Shown here: in pieces, positions 35,474-44,606 of the stretch | Layout: every line of letters begins with the position of its first letter | How positions within the stretch are numbered: the stretch's first letter is position 1 | Source: Sulfurovum zhangzhouensis | GTDB lineage: Bacteria > Campylobacterota > Campylobacteria > Campylobacterales > Sulfurovaceae | DNA: 64,000 nucleotides | Assembly: GCF_030347965.1 (NCBI RefSeq) | Contig: NZ_JAQIBD010000002.1 | Span: forward strand, 124,001 to 188,000 | Direction of reading: 5' to 3' | The notes under the pieces: generated by a model | What the model was told of the DNA's origin: nothing | Databases searched by the model: none | Seen by the model: the letters and a program-made list of their open reading frames with translations, nothing else | Position numbers and translations under genes: made by a program

Positions 35474-37020
35474 GAACGTCCCAAAGGTGCGAATCTAAGT
35501 AGTTCGCTCACACGATACCCTGTATAACGACCGATCAAGATGATCACAGCCAAGATAACTAACAACAGTTCAGGGAAACTGAAAAAGAGATAAGCTGCAT
35601 ACTCGTTCATCATTACAAAATATGCCAATACTGCAACGATCAATGAACCACTTCCTTGAACAAATACTTCTCTTCCTCCCTCTTCTTCCCAAAGGATAGA
35701 CATACGCTCAATCGTCCAAGAAAGAATAATCATCGGGAAGAAGGTCACACTTAACACTTGAGTGATCCCCAGCTTATAACTGATAATACTCATCAAAGAC
35801 ATGATCGCAATTACCACAATAATTACAGCTGAAATCCTAGCTACCAGCAAAAGCCTGAGCCTTGAAAGGTAAAACCTGATAAAGAGTCCAGAGAAGACAA
35901 TCACAAAGAACATGACAAGCCCATTCAGTAATGATGTCTGTATAAATGCTAATGAAAAGAGTACAGGCATAAATGTCCCCATTGTTCGTATCCCGACCAA
36001 AATACGCAATATAACAACGATCAAGACCCCCATCGGTATCAACAAAATCTGCTTAAATGCATTTTGCTGAGAAGCCGGCAGAGTAAATAATGAAAAATTT
36101 AAAAATTCACTGCTTCCATAAATATTCTGCTGTATAGTAGAAATGACGGGTACCTGCGTTTGGATGATTGAGAAACGTAACCTTGGCTTGCTTACGCCTT
36201 TAGCTGTGAAGAGAGCATCATTACCTCTTTGCCATACAAATAGATCCTTTGGCTTGTAAACATGTCCTTTTTCATAATCAAAAAGCTTCCATCCTTCATC
36301 AGTTTGTACTTCAAACATTTCAGTAAGAGTACGTCCTTTTTGTCTATCTTTAAGATAGATGCCCCGTACTTTTCTTACATTTATTTTTTCATGCATCAAT
36401 ATCTTCATGATCAGTGATATTTTGTCTTCGTTTTTCATATTGAGAAGCAATTTGACTGAATCACTTGGAGCTTCCTTATTCAATTGATCAATCAATTGAG
36501 CGGCAAAAGTAAGTGGACCGGATGAATGGACACGTACGGTATCAATCAAACTTGATACAGCAGCACGTTCTACTTCATCCCATAAAGCAAAAATCGTACC
36601 TGTATCAACATTGTAATTTTGAGAAAGCCCGGCATTGACTCCAGAGTCTGGAGAATAGCTGTAAAACGCTTCAGGAGATACGGTAATTTTATAAAAAATC
36701 TTCTGTTTTCCTTCTATGTTTCTCTTAGACCATACAGCACGTTCACCTTCTTCTGTCTGAGAAATTGTAAAACCAAAATCGCCTGACTCACTCTCCTGTG
36801 AAATGATCTTCACGCCCTCTTGAGGAGCCGGTAGTGCCATAGTGATCTCAGCTGGAGCGTTATCACCGGTAAAGCTTACCTCTGCACTGATCGTAAAATA
36901 ATCTTTTTTCTCATGTGGAGTTAAAGGAATATTTAGAAATGCTGCTTTATACCAAACAATAAATAAACCTATCGCTGCGAGCATAAAAGCGATAACCATT
37001 ACTTGAAATCTTGAAGACAT
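35470..37020 (-). CDS. inactive-transglutaminase plus seven-transmembrane protein
   Basis: A 516-residue inner-membrane protein. It has an N-terminal transmembrane helix (about 8-27), a periplasmic transglutaminase-like domain (about 30-330) in which I cannot find a clear Cys-His-Asp triad, and a C-terminal bundle of about seven helices (about 335-500). It matches the 'inactive transglutaminase fused to 7TM' proteins. Its start overlaps the retropepsin gene by a single base and its end overlaps the ATP-grasp gene by 4 bases, so the three are made together. Confidence 0.82.
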   Translation of the reverse strand: MSSRFQVMVIAFMLAAIGLFIVWYKAAFLNIPLTPHEKKDYFTISAEVSFTGDNAPAEITMALPAPQEGVKIISQESESGDFGFTISQTEEGERAVWSKRNIEGKQKIFYKITVSPEAFYSYSPDSGVNAGLSQNYNVDTGTIFALWDEVERAAVSSLIDTVRVHSSGPLTFAAQLIDQLNKEAPSDSVKLLLNMKNEDKISLIMKILMHEKINVRKVRGIYLKDRQKGRTLTEMFEVQTDEGWKLFDYEKGHVYKPKDLFVWQRGNDALFTAKGVSKPRLRFSIIQTQVPVISTIQQNIYGSSEFLNFSLFTLPASQQNAFKQILLIPMGVLIVVILRILVGIRTMGTFMPVLFSLAFIQTSLLNGLVMFFVIVFSGLFIRFYLSRLRLLLVARISAVIIVVIAIMSLMSIISYKLGITQVLSVTFFPMIILSWTIERMSILWEEEGGREVFVQGSGSLIVAVLAYFVMMNEYAAYLFFSFPELLLVILAVIILIGRYTGYRVSELLRFAPLGRS

Positions 37021-37598
37021 CAGTTCTCCTCATATAGTTTAGGCGTTGTTGTATGATCCACACTTACATCTACGACAAAACGCTCATAAAGAAAGTTCCT
37101 ACCTATCAAGAGTTTGTATTCAAAATTACTTCTATCTGCCAAGGTTACTTCAACAATTTCCGAGACATCCCCTAAAATCAGTCTAAGACGTATTACATAA
37201 CGTTTTAGTGACTCATCTCCATGTTGTTTTATCAAGGTAGACTTTACAACCTCGTGTTTGCTTTTAATACCATTGATTGTGATCTCGGCCCACTCTTTCC
37301 CATCTTCGGTTAGAATCTCCATCTTATCTACACCCAATGAAGTTGTAGTAGCCCCTGTATCGATACGGGCATCAAATATAAAATTTCCAGGGATAACCCT
37401 AACTGGCTCTACTGCACCTATGATCGGTTTGGAAATCTCTTGGCTAAGTTGTTCATGTGTTGTATTTTGATCTTGTACCGTTGTATTTTGTTCTTGAGTA
37501 GCAACTTTTGGTACTTGAGGCTCTTTGGCAGCAACTTGGGATACTAAAATGAACCCTGCGGCCAATACTGTAATTGTCTGAAAAAAGCTATGTTTCAT
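37020..37598 (-). CDS. retropepsin-like periplasmic protease (RimK-associated Zn-protease family)
   Basis: About 192 residues with a signal peptide (KHSFFQTITVLAAGFILVSQ). The core has FDARIDTGATTTSLGV, the D-T-G-A motif of aspartic retropepsins, and a second conserved segment LLIGRNFLYERFVVD. The family (pfam05618) is often called ATP-dependent zinc protease but looks like a retropepsin. The ATG at 37598 begins the signal peptide; an upstream start would add 11 residues. It is the first gene of the retropepsin / transglutaminase-7TM / ATP-grasp operon. Confidence 0.82.
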   Translation of the reverse strand: MKHSFFQTITVLAAGFILVSQVAAKEPQVPKVATQEQNTTVQDQNTTHEQLSQEISKPIIGAVEPVRVIPGNFIFDARIDTGATTTSLGVDKMEILTEDGKEWAEITINGIKSKHEVVKSTLIKQHGDESLKRYVIRLRLILGDVSEIVEVTLADRSNFEYKLLIGRNFLYERFVVDVSVDHTTTPKLYEEN

Positions 37599-37715
37599 CT
37601 CCCACCTTTGAACCGAAATAAAGATATACAATTATACTTCATTATCACTATGTTTATGATAGATTAATGTATTTATCCCTGCAAAATAATATAAATACTC
37701 TGATATTGACTTCCA

Positions 37716-37922
37716 TTAGTCGTCATCCCAGGCATCTTCGTCATACATATCAAGTTCATCATAATCGATCGTAAAAATTTTTGGATATCCTCTTTTTTGT
37801 AGTGCAGTATCCATATCTTCGGGACTAAAACCCGAGTGTATACACTCTTCAATAATCTCTTCGATATCATTTGGCTTGACCTCATTGATACTCATCTCAA
37901 ATCTAATCTCATCAATTGTCAT
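37716..37922 (-). CDS. small acidic protein of unknown function
   Basis: A 68-residue, strongly acidic protein ending YDEDAWDDD. It is likely helical at the start (MTIDEIRFEMSINEVKPNDI). AGGAGG ribosome site 4-5 bases before the ATG strongly supports translation. It lies between the retropepsin gene and the metal permease, which is divergent. No family recognised. Confidence 0.65.
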   Translation of the reverse strand: MTIDEIRFEMSINEVKPNDIEEIIEECIHSGFSPEDMDTALQKRGYPKIFTIDYDELDMYDEDAWDDD

Positions 37923-38009
37923 TATGCCCTCCTGGGAAGATATAACCCCTTCCTGTCATTATACATTATTTTTTATCCATGCTACACGCTTTTTACATCA
38001 AGTATTTGG

Positions 38010-38015
38010 TAGAAT
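38010..38015 (+). promoter_or_regulatory. probable -10 element for the SO_0444-type permease
   Basis: TAGAAT 24 bases before the ATG at 38039, followed by CACC as at several other promoters here. Confidence 0.5.
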
Positions 38016-38038
38016 CACCTCCAATTAAAGGAGTGATC

Positions 38039-39052
38039 ATGGAATTACTGATAAAACTATTTGAAAACATATTGGTTCTTGCCAATGCTATGAGTTTCTA
38101 TATCCTGATAGGACTGCTGATTGCCGGCATCATGAAACAGCTTATCCCTGATGATTTTATCTCATCGCACTTGGGGGAGAACAAAAGTGCCTCTGTCATC
38201 AAGGCAACAATATTCGGTATTCCTATGCCTGTATGTTCATGTTCAGTGATTCCTTTGGCTAAGTCACTTCAAAAAGAAGGAGCAAGCAAAGGTGCAGTAC
38301 AAAGTTTTCTTATCTCAACACCTATCACCGGAGTTGACTCTATTCTGGCTACCTACAGTTTCTTCGGATGGTTCTTCACCCTCTATCGCGTTGTCACTTC
38401 TGTGATCATTGCCATTATCACAGGTATACTGCAAAACTTTATGGACAATAAAGAGAGTGTAAAAGCAGAAGAATCCACTTGTTGCTCAAGTTGCGGTTGT
38501 CATGCTAATACCGTAGAAGAGAAAAAAGGGTTTAGTTCCAAGGAGGCTTTGAAATATGCCTATGTGACACTCTTTGGCGATATCTATAAGGCTCTTTTGA
38601 TCGGTTTGATCTTTGGTGGAGTATTTACTACCTTCATTCCCAAAGAGATACTTGAGCCACTCTTCGAGTATCAGTTCCTCACCTATTTTGCAGTATTGGT
38701 GATCGCAATGCCTCTTTATGTCTGTGCAACAGCATCACTGCCTATTGCTGCAGCCTTTATGCTCAGTGGTATGAGCGGCGGTGCGGCATTTGTTTTCCTT
38801 TCAGCAGGGCCGGCGACAAATACAGTAACAATGGGTGTCGTTGCTCAAATGTTTGGTAAAAAGGCACTGATTCTCTATCTTGGAAGCATCGCTTCTTTCA
38901 GTATCCTCTTTGGATATCTTTTCGATACCTTTTTTGGTAAGCTTGAGATACTGAATATTACTACTGAAGTTGAACATTTTAGTGTACTGGATACGGCAAG
39001 TACGATCGTAATGTTTGGTCTTATCGTATATTACTTCATAAAGAATAGATAA
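38039..39052 (+). CDS. SO_0444-family Cu/Zn efflux permease
   Basis: A 337-residue inner-membrane protein with about eight helices. The CSCS motif (66-69, in PMPVCSCSVIP) marks the DUF318/permease superfamily. A cytosolic Cys/His loop, STCCSSCGCH (about 147-156), fits a metal-binding site of the SO_0444 Cu/Zn efflux branch. The ATG at 38039 follows AAAGGAG by 6 bases; an in-frame ATG 60 bases upstream lies across the promoter. It is a distant relative of the ArsP-like permease at 60929. The regulator is not adjacent. Confidence 0.82.
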   Translation: MELLIKLFENILVLANAMSFYILIGLLIAGIMKQLIPDDFISSHLGENKSASVIKATIFGIPMPVCSCSVIPLAKSLQKEGASKGAVQSFLISTPITGVDSILATYSFFGWFFTLYRVVTSVIIAIITGILQNFMDNKESVKAEESTCCSSCGCHANTVEEKKGFSSKEALKYAYVTLFGDIYKALLIGLIFGGVFTTFIPKEILEPLFEYQFLTYFAVLVIAMPLYVCATASLPIAAAFMLSGMSGGAAFVFLSAGPATNTVTMGVVAQMFGKKALILYLGSIASFSILFGYLFDTFFGKLEILNITTEVEHFSVLDTASTIVMFGLIVYYFIKNR

Positions 39053-39323
39053 ATAAGAAGTTCACTGTGTATTTCCTCTTAGCCAAGTGACTCAAATCCT
39101 GTTTTGGGACTCATTGGCGAATGGATTATGTCATTCATAGGTATAACTGCTTCTCCTACGATAGTTTTTTACTATATAACCATAATAGTGATCTATTATG
39201 CCAAATCGCGGTAGAGATACTACGTTCCAGCTTCGCAGTGATCGCTAAAGAAGGCAAACCTATCTATGTTTGCCTGTCTTATGAAGCATGATTAAGATTG
39301 TTCAAAAAAACCAGAGTAGAAAT
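39053..39323. other. intergenic element with hairpin, between convergent genes
   Basis: No ORF. It contains GGACTCATTGG near 39111 and AATCGCGGT near 39214, both also found in the 30471-30685 gap in the same order. AGGCAAAC (39252-39259) and GTTTGCCT (39268-39275) form an 8-bp hairpin that may end either transcript. The relation to the 30.5 kb region is weak but noticeable. Confidence 0.35.
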
Positions 39324-40193
39324 TTACTCGTCTTCCTCTTTAACTTCACATCTACCGATAATTGTCTTATAAAAATATGCCAAACCGACAAACATTGCTG
39401 TGGTTCCAATCAAAAGGAAAAATGCTGCCTGCATATTTGTATAATCATCCAATGCAATTTTAAAGACCACCATCAAGGTTTCGATCAACAGTGCGATGAT
39501 AATGGAAACCAAAAACTTACCCAACACCTTATACTCTCTTGCTTCATCATGTGTAAAGGTATGAAAGATCACTTCATGCTCTATGATCTGTTTAGCCAGA
39601 TCAAAAATCGCTATCCCCAATGTGGCGGAAATGATCGCTTTAAAAATGTCATGGAAAAAGTCTATATTTTCACCAAAAAAGATCATCACAAACTTATAGC
39701 CCCCATACAAAAGGAGTGCAAGAGCTATCGCGACCAAAAGTCCTGAGCCAAGCATATATACAGCCTGTTTGAACTTATGATGTGTGCTGTTGTACTCGAT
39801 CAAACGCAGTTCTTCAAGCACCGTTATGAGGTTACAGTCAAAGATATAATAGATTCCCTCTACCTTTCTTACTACCGTGATACTCGCTTTTCCCGTACGA
39901 TAATGGATATAAGGGTTAGAGATATAAAAACCGTCTTCATCAAGTTCAAGTTTAGTAAAGTAGTGACGTTTATTACTACCGATATTGAAAGTCTCTCTTT
40001 CTCGACGGCATATTACCGGACTTACCTGATGATACCCTTCATCTACACTGTAGACCAGCTGCAAAAAAGAGTACTTCTTCAGTATTTCATCAGCGTGCTC
40101 TATGTAATCCTGAGGTGCATTTTTGATCGCTGTAGTAATATAATTATCTACAGTTATCTTATGTTTTTTATAAAGGTTAATAACTACTTTCAT
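39324..40193 (-). CDS. PDC/Cache-like sensor domain membrane protein
   Basis: A 289-residue protein. The N-terminal ~150 residues look like a PDC/Cache ligand-binding fold (LELDEDGFYISNPYI, then GKASITVVRKVEGIYYIFDCN). About three to four transmembrane helices follow (about 160-275) and a short acidic tail (EVKEEDE). There is no kinase, GGDEF or methyl-accepting domain, so signal output is unclear. Such proteins are common in Campylobacterota. It is monocistronic, with no strong Shine-Dalgarno. Confidence 0.7.
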   Translation of the reverse strand: MKVVINLYKKHKITVDNYITTAIKNAPQDYIEHADEILKKYSFLQLVYSVDEGYHQVSPVICRRERETFNIGSNKRHYFTKLELDEDGFYISNPYIHYRTGKASITVVRKVEGIYYIFDCNLITVLEELRLIEYNSTHHKFKQAVYMLGSGLLVAIALALLLYGGYKFVMIFFGENIDFFHDIFKAIISATLGIAIFDLAKQIIEHEVIFHTFTHDEAREYKVLGKFLVSIIIALLIETLMVVFKIALDDYTNMQAAFFLLIGTTAMFVGLAYFYKTIIGRCEVKEEDE

Positions 40194-40278
40194 TCTCTCA
40201 CTCCCACTTTGTTAGAATAATCAAAAATCATAACAAAAGATAGTTTATAAAATTGCAGTATCACTTGTATCAGACAAG

Positions 40279-41694
40279 TTAATATGTTATTTCCATCTCT
40301 TTATCATAAGCTATTTCAAAGAGGATCTCAATCGTTCTCTCTTCACCGGCATGTAAGAGTACATTTATCTCTACTTTACCATCTTTTAGTAGATTATAAT
40401 CCACTTTTTTATCAGAATTGATCTGCAAAAGTTTGACCTCTATCTCTTCGGTCTCAGAGGTAGGGATACGTTCAGTCACTGTAATAGTCTTATCCTTATC
40501 GGACTTGTTGGTCAATGTTAAGATATATCCGTCTTTTTTACGAACGGTATTTCCAAAAAAACCTGTATCTTTTTCTTTACGAACGATTGGTTTACGAGAG
40601 ACCTTGATATCCTCATCGATTTTTGTATAAACACTATAGGTATTCTCTCTATACTCACCAAAGGCACGGCTGGAGATGAGCTCTTCTCCTTTTTTGATCT
40701 CCCATGAATGAGTCTCTATCTGTGTTTGTGGTGTAAAACTGCATTGCTCGTACACGTTGAGATTTGCATAAGGAGCTGTATGAAGTCCGCACTTCATTAC
40801 AGCACTCCAGGTGTTCACCTCGGCTTTGACAGGTTCGCCGGTAGAAGGGAGTTCAAGATGAGCTACTTTATACTCTCTTGCATCCACATACTCTACAGCA
40901 GGTGCGCCAAGTGCATCTGACATCATCTCTGCAGGAGCACTGTCCATCATCTTGGCACTCTTCATTAAAAGACTTTTACTTCGCGGAAGCGGCGGCTGAT
41001 ATTTACTGATGATCCACGGATGAAAATATACAGGATGTACCGTACGCTGTGACATACGATAATAAAATGTTGCATCATCCACTACAATATCTACGCCTGA
41101 ATGATTTGTCACTGCCAAATACTGTGTCACTTTCACCATATTCTCTGAGGACAGATCTGCTTCGTAAAAAGTTCTAAAGTTTATGGCACTATTTGAGAAC
41201 TTCAGCTTGGTCGGTACATCACATGTTTGAGAGTAGTACAAAGGCAAGGTTGCACTGGTCTGTTTATAAAAAGCCTGTTTTTGAAGGTCAAACTCGATCT
41301 TTGCTCTTTGATGTGTGGTGACAAGTTTTGCCCGCTCGGCACTGATCTTTTTTGCAGCATCAATAGTCATCTTTGCATCAAGTGTTGTAGGTTGATACAG
41401 TTCAATAATCTTGTCAAGAAGTGTAATATTGTTCTGAATACTTTCTAGTTGCTCTTGCGCATTTTGCAAATCATTAAATTCACTGCAGAGTCTCTCACCG
41501 TTATTGCATTCAGCTCTTTGTTCCAGAGGCAAAGGCTGGCCTTTACAAGTTGCCAATACTCCTTCTGCGATACCAACATAATTGCTTTTGGGTGAGTAGG
41601 TATATATCGCCGTATCTTGATAAACATGAAGTGATGCAGCGTGTGAAAGTGTTGTAAGTAGTGCCAAAGATAGAGAAGATAGTATCTGTTTCAT
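40279..41694 (-). CDS. DUF4139 secreted protein
   Basis: A 471-residue protein with a signal peptide (cleavage near LSHAAS), an N-terminal beta region, a coiled coil (about 75-135) and a C-terminal DUF4139-type beta domain (about 190-471), including the closing LHAGEERTIEILFEI. Four Cys near residues 50-68 (TCKG, ECNN, LCSE) may form disulfides. The family's role is unknown; some members were named mucoidy inhibitors. It lies upstream of the small cytochrome c on the same strand only 45 bases apart, reading cytochrome first. Confidence 0.8.
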   Translation of the reverse strand: MKQILSSLSLALLTTLSHAASLHVYQDTAIYTYSPKSNYVGIAEGVLATCKGQPLPLEQRAECNNGERLCSEFNDLQNAQEQLESIQNNITLLDKIIELYQPTTLDAKMTIDAAKKISAERAKLVTTHQRAKIEFDLQKQAFYKQTSATLPLYYSQTCDVPTKLKFSNSAINFRTFYEADLSSENMVKVTQYLAVTNHSGVDIVVDDATFYYRMSQRTVHPVYFHPWIISKYQPPLPRSKSLLMKSAKMMDSAPAEMMSDALGAPAVEYVDAREYKVAHLELPSTGEPVKAEVNTWSAVMKCGLHTAPYANLNVYEQCSFTPQTQIETHSWEIKKGEELISSRAFGEYRENTYSVYTKIDEDIKVSRKPIVRKEKDTGFFGNTVRKKDGYILTLTNKSDKDKTITVTERIPTSETEEIEVKLLQINSDKKVDYNLLKDGKVEINVLLHAGEERTIEILFEIAYDKEMEITY

Positions 41695-41739
41695 CGTAGT
41701 CCCCCTAAGTTCTATTGAAGACTATTATAACAAAAGAGA

Positions 41740-42108
41740 TCACTTTCTCTTAGCATTCATTCTTTTATACTTCTCTTGTAAAAAATCATGGATCGTTTTG
41801 ATCTCTTCATCTGTAAGGTAGTAACGCGGCATGATGTCATGGTAGTCATTAAGTGCCTGGATCATCTTTTCGAGTGTAATTTGGCGAATATCCGGACCTA
41901 TGATCTGCTGTTTACTGTGAATGTCACGAAATTCAGCGATCACTTTCCCTTCCCCTGATTCTCCATGACACTCTACACAGCTTACACCCCGTGGATAGCT
42001 GTAGAGCATTTGTCCATACTCATAATGTGAAATGAAATCATCATCAGCATTTACGAATGAAGTACTGAACAATGATATCATAAGTAACAAGATAAGACGT
42101 TTCAACAT
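41740..42108 (-). CDS. small periplasmic cytochrome c
   Basis: A 122-residue precursor with a signal peptide (LILLLMISLFSTSFVNA). It carries one heme c site, CVECH (44-48), in the context GVSCVECHGESGEG. A likely Met ligand is in IMPRYYLTDEE (about 93-103). A class I-type electron carrier, probably serving terminal oxidases or peroxidases in this microaerobic type of cell. It is divergent from folD. Confidence 0.85.
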   Translation of the reverse strand: MLKRLILLLMISLFSTSFVNADDDFISHYEYGQMLYSYPRGVSCVECHGESGEGKVIAEFRDIHSKQQIIGPDIRQITLEKMIQALNDYHDIMPRYYLTDEEIKTIHDFLQEKYKRMNAKRK

Positions 42109-42141
42109 CGTAGCAGCTTAACTCCCCTAAACTATTTTTGA

Positions 42142-42147
42142 TATAAT
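42142..42147 (+). promoter_or_regulatory. probable -10 element for folD
   Basis: GA-TATAAT followed by ACCC, 27 bases before the folD ATG at 42175; an AGGA ribosome site lies between. Confidence 0.55.
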
Positions 42148-42174
42148 ACCCAAAAATGAATTAGGATAGTTTCA

Positions 42175-43020
42175 ATGCAACTGATCGATGGTAAAGCCTT
42201 AGCCAACAAAATACAAACAACAATTACCGGTGAAGTCACTAAACTAAAGCAGGAAAAGAATATTGTTCCAGGATTAGCAGTCGTAATCGTAGGCGATGAT
42301 CCTGCAAGCCATGCTTATGTTAACATGAAAGCAAAAGCGTGTGAGAAGGTAGGTTTCTACTCTATCGTGCATAAAATGCCTGATACAATCTCTCAAGAAG
42401 AGATCATCGAAATTATCAATATGATGAACAAAAATCCTCACATTCATGGTATCCTCGTTCAGCTTCCGCTCCCTAAACATATTGATACAGACCGTATCCT
42501 TGAAGTCATTGATCCGAAAAAAGACGTGGATGGTTTCCATGCATACAATGTAGGCCGTATGGTCACAGGTCTGGATAGTTTTGTCCCATGTACGCCACTT
42601 GGTGTTATGAAAATGTTCGAAGCTTACAATATCGATCTACAGGGGAAAGATATCTGTGTGGTAGGTGCAAGTAATATCGTAGGAAAGCCTATGGCTTCCT
42701 TACTACTCAATGCCAATGCGACAGTAACGATCACCCATATCTATACTAAAGACCTTAAAGCGCATACAAGTAGAGCAGATATCGTGGTAGTAGGTGTAGG
42801 TGTACCGGGATTGATCAAAGAGGATATGGTCAAAGAAGGAGCGATCGTGATCGATATCGGTACAAACCGTATCGCAGACGGTTCACTCGTTGGTGATGTT
42901 GATTTTGAAAATGTCAGCAAAAAATGTAGTTATATCACTCCTGTACCGGGCGGTGTAGGTCCTATGACGATTACAATGCTTTTAGAAAACACGCTCAAAG
43001 CAGCACAACAAGGTATTTAA
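42175..43020 (+). CDS. folD: bifunctional methylenetetrahydrofolate dehydrogenase / cyclohydrolase (FolD)
   Basis: Cytosolic one-carbon enzyme of 281 residues. Conserved stretches: YVNMKAKACEKVG (catalytic Lys region, about 44-56), VQLPLPKHID, the Rossmann loop GASNIVGKPMASLL (about 162-175), and the C-terminal PGGVGPMTITMLLENT. The lepB gene begins with GTG at the base after its stop, so they form an operon. Confidence 0.96.
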   Translation: MQLIDGKALANKIQTTITGEVTKLKQEKNIVPGLAVVIVGDDPASHAYVNMKAKACEKVGFYSIVHKMPDTISQEEIIEIINMMNKNPHIHGILVQLPLPKHIDTDRILEVIDPKKDVDGFHAYNVGRMVTGLDSFVPCTPLGVMKMFEAYNIDLQGKDICVVGASNIVGKPMASLLLNANATVTITHIYTKDLKAHTSRADIVVVGVGVPGLIKEDMVKEGAIVIDIGTNRIADGSLVGDVDFENVSKKCSYITPVPGGVGPMTITMLLENTLKAAQQGI

Positions 43021-43968
43021 GTGAAAAAAGTTCTCTCTTCAGCATACCGATTCTCCAGTTCATGGACCGGGACGATCATCATCGTACTGTTCTTGATCTT
43101 CTTTGTTGCACAATCCTTTGTGATCCCTAGCGGTTCGATGAAACGTACACAGCTTATCGGGGATTTCCTTTTTGCAAAAAAATTCAGTTACGGTATCCCT
43201 ACCCCTCACCTTCCATGGCTTGAAGTACCGGTACTTCCTGACTTTAATGGGAATGGACACCTTATTGAAGGACCTCGTCCACAACGTGAAGATATCGTTA
43301 TCTTCCGTAAACCTCAGACACCAAAAGTACACTTTGTAAAGCGTTGTGTGGCTGTAGGCGGTGATGAACTGCTTTATATGGATAAAAGACTGCTGATCCA
43401 TTTTCATGACCTCACCACTGAAGCACAGATCAAAGAAAAGTATCCAGAAGCAAAAATACTTAGCATCAGAGGAAGACTTTGGGCAGAGAATCCTTATATG
43501 AGTAAATATCCGGGTATCCAGTATGCCCCTGAAAACTTTACGTCCTTTGAATACCTAGCTATGCTTTACAATAACCACAAATCACTTGATATGTACCCTG
43601 TATACCTTGAAGAGCTGGGAGAAAACGCATTCTATAAAAAGGTTGAAGAGGATCATTTCTATATGATAGGAGACAACCGTGATAACTCCAATGACAGTCG
43701 TATGTGGGGATCTGTAGCTTACAAATATATTGTCGGCAAACCTTGGCTGATCTATATGAGTCTTGAGTTTAGATCTTATGATGAAGTACTACATGGTGAC
43801 ACGTACGGCAATGGAAAAGACAATGCTAGACTTAGCCGTGTGTGTGGGGATCATGCGCTAGAGTCAGATGAGTGTAAAACACTCTGGAACAACCAGCGTT
43901 ATACTGTGAGATGGGGACGTGTCGGAAGGCTTATTGATACGATCCAATACGAAGAACCTATTGAGTAA
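43021..43968 (+). CDS. lepB: signal peptidase I (LepB)
   Basis: Inner-membrane protease that removes signal peptides. 315 residues. One N-terminal transmembrane helix (about 18-31), the catalytic Ser in PSGSMKRT (Ser about 38), the general-base Lys in VKRCVAVGGDEL (about 105-116), and MIGDNRDNSNDSRMWG. The region between is longer than in E. coli and typical of this group. GTG start with AAGG 7 bases upstream, directly after the folD stop. It is followed by rpiB 25 bases later. Confidence 0.95.
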   Translation: MKKVLSSAYRFSSSWTGTIIIVLFLIFFVAQSFVIPSGSMKRTQLIGDFLFAKKFSYGIPTPHLPWLEVPVLPDFNGNGHLIEGPRPQREDIVIFRKPQTPKVHFVKRCVAVGGDELLYMDKRLLIHFHDLTTEAQIKEKYPEAKILSIRGRLWAENPYMSKYPGIQYAPENFTSFEYLAMLYNNHKSLDMYPVYLEELGENAFYKKVEEDHFYMIGDNRDNSNDSRMWGSVAYKYIVGKPWLIYMSLEFRSYDEVLHGDTYGNGKDNARLSRVCGDHALESDECKTLWNNQRYTVRWGRVGRLIDTIQYEEPIE

Positions 43969-43993
43969 TAACTTAGCACAACAAAGGAAAACC

Positions 43994-44452
43994 ATGTCAA
44001 AAAAATTCTATATCGCTACTGACCATGCCGGCTTTGCCATTAAAGATTTTGTCAAAGATGTCGTTAAAAATTTTGGATGCGAGATCATCGATCTTGGTCC
44101 TGATTCTGATGATAGAGTAGACTATCCGGACTTTGCAAGAAAGTGTGCTCACAAAGTGATAGAAGATGAAGGAAGCTTCGGTATCCTTATCTGTGGTACA
44201 GGTATCGGTATCTCGATTGCAGCGAACAAAGTACCTGGTATACGTGCGGCACTCTGTCATGATACCTATACAGCTAAACTGACACGTATGCATAATGACG
44301 CCAATATCCTCTGTTTTGGAGAACGTGTTGTGGGTAAAGGTGTGATCGAAGATATGATCGAAGCCTTCATCAATACAGAGTTCGAAGGCGGAAGACATGC
44401 AGATCGTGTAGAGAAGATCGAAGGATGTTCATTCGGTGCTGACCTCGGATAA
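43994..44452 (+). CDS. rpiB: ribose 5-phosphate isomerase B
   Basis: Interconverts ribose 5-phosphate and ribulose 5-phosphate. 152 residues. Conserved: ATDHAGFAIKD at the start, CGTGIGISIAANKVPGIRAAL (in parts, about 70-90; active-site Cys first), and HNDANILCFGERVVG. The ATG has AAAGGAA upstream. Probably the third gene of a folD-lepB-rpiB operon, ended by the hairpin at 44479. Confidence 0.94.
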   Translation: MSKKFYIATDHAGFAIKDFVKDVVKNFGCEIIDLGPDSDDRVDYPDFARKCAHKVIEDEGSFGILICGTGIGISIAANKVPGIRAALCHDTYTAKLTRMHNDANILCFGERVVGKGVIEDMIEAFINTEFEGGRHADRVEKIEGCSFGADLG

Positions 44453-44478
44453 TCTTTAATTCACACATCGTGTGACCT

Positions 44479-44532
44479 GTTGTGGCGAACGACCTTGTAA
44501 GCGGAGCGATTCGAGAGCCACAACGATTTTTT
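44479..44532 (+). terminator. terminator after rpiB
   Basis: GTTGTGGC (44479-44486) pairs with GCCACAAC (44517-44524), with further partial pairing of CGAACG and CGATTCG inside the 30-base loop. GATTTTTT follows. A smaller hairpin, TCACA-CATCG-TGTGA (44461-44475), lies just before. The bases up to 44606 hold no ORF. Confidence 0.65.
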
Positions 44533-44606
44533 GCTTCGTTTTTTCTAAAAAAATGAAGAGAAAAACAAAGCCTCATATCTAACATCATAGAAACAAGGAG
44601 TCCTTA

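Noticed and set aside
37673-37885. 70-codon ORF overlapping the small acidic gene
   Set aside because: It is in another frame of the same strand, has no ribosome site, and the acidic ORF has AGGAGG.
39288-39746. 152-codon ORF on the plus strand
   Set aside because: It overlaps the PDC-type membrane protein on the other strand and has no start signal or recognisable domain.
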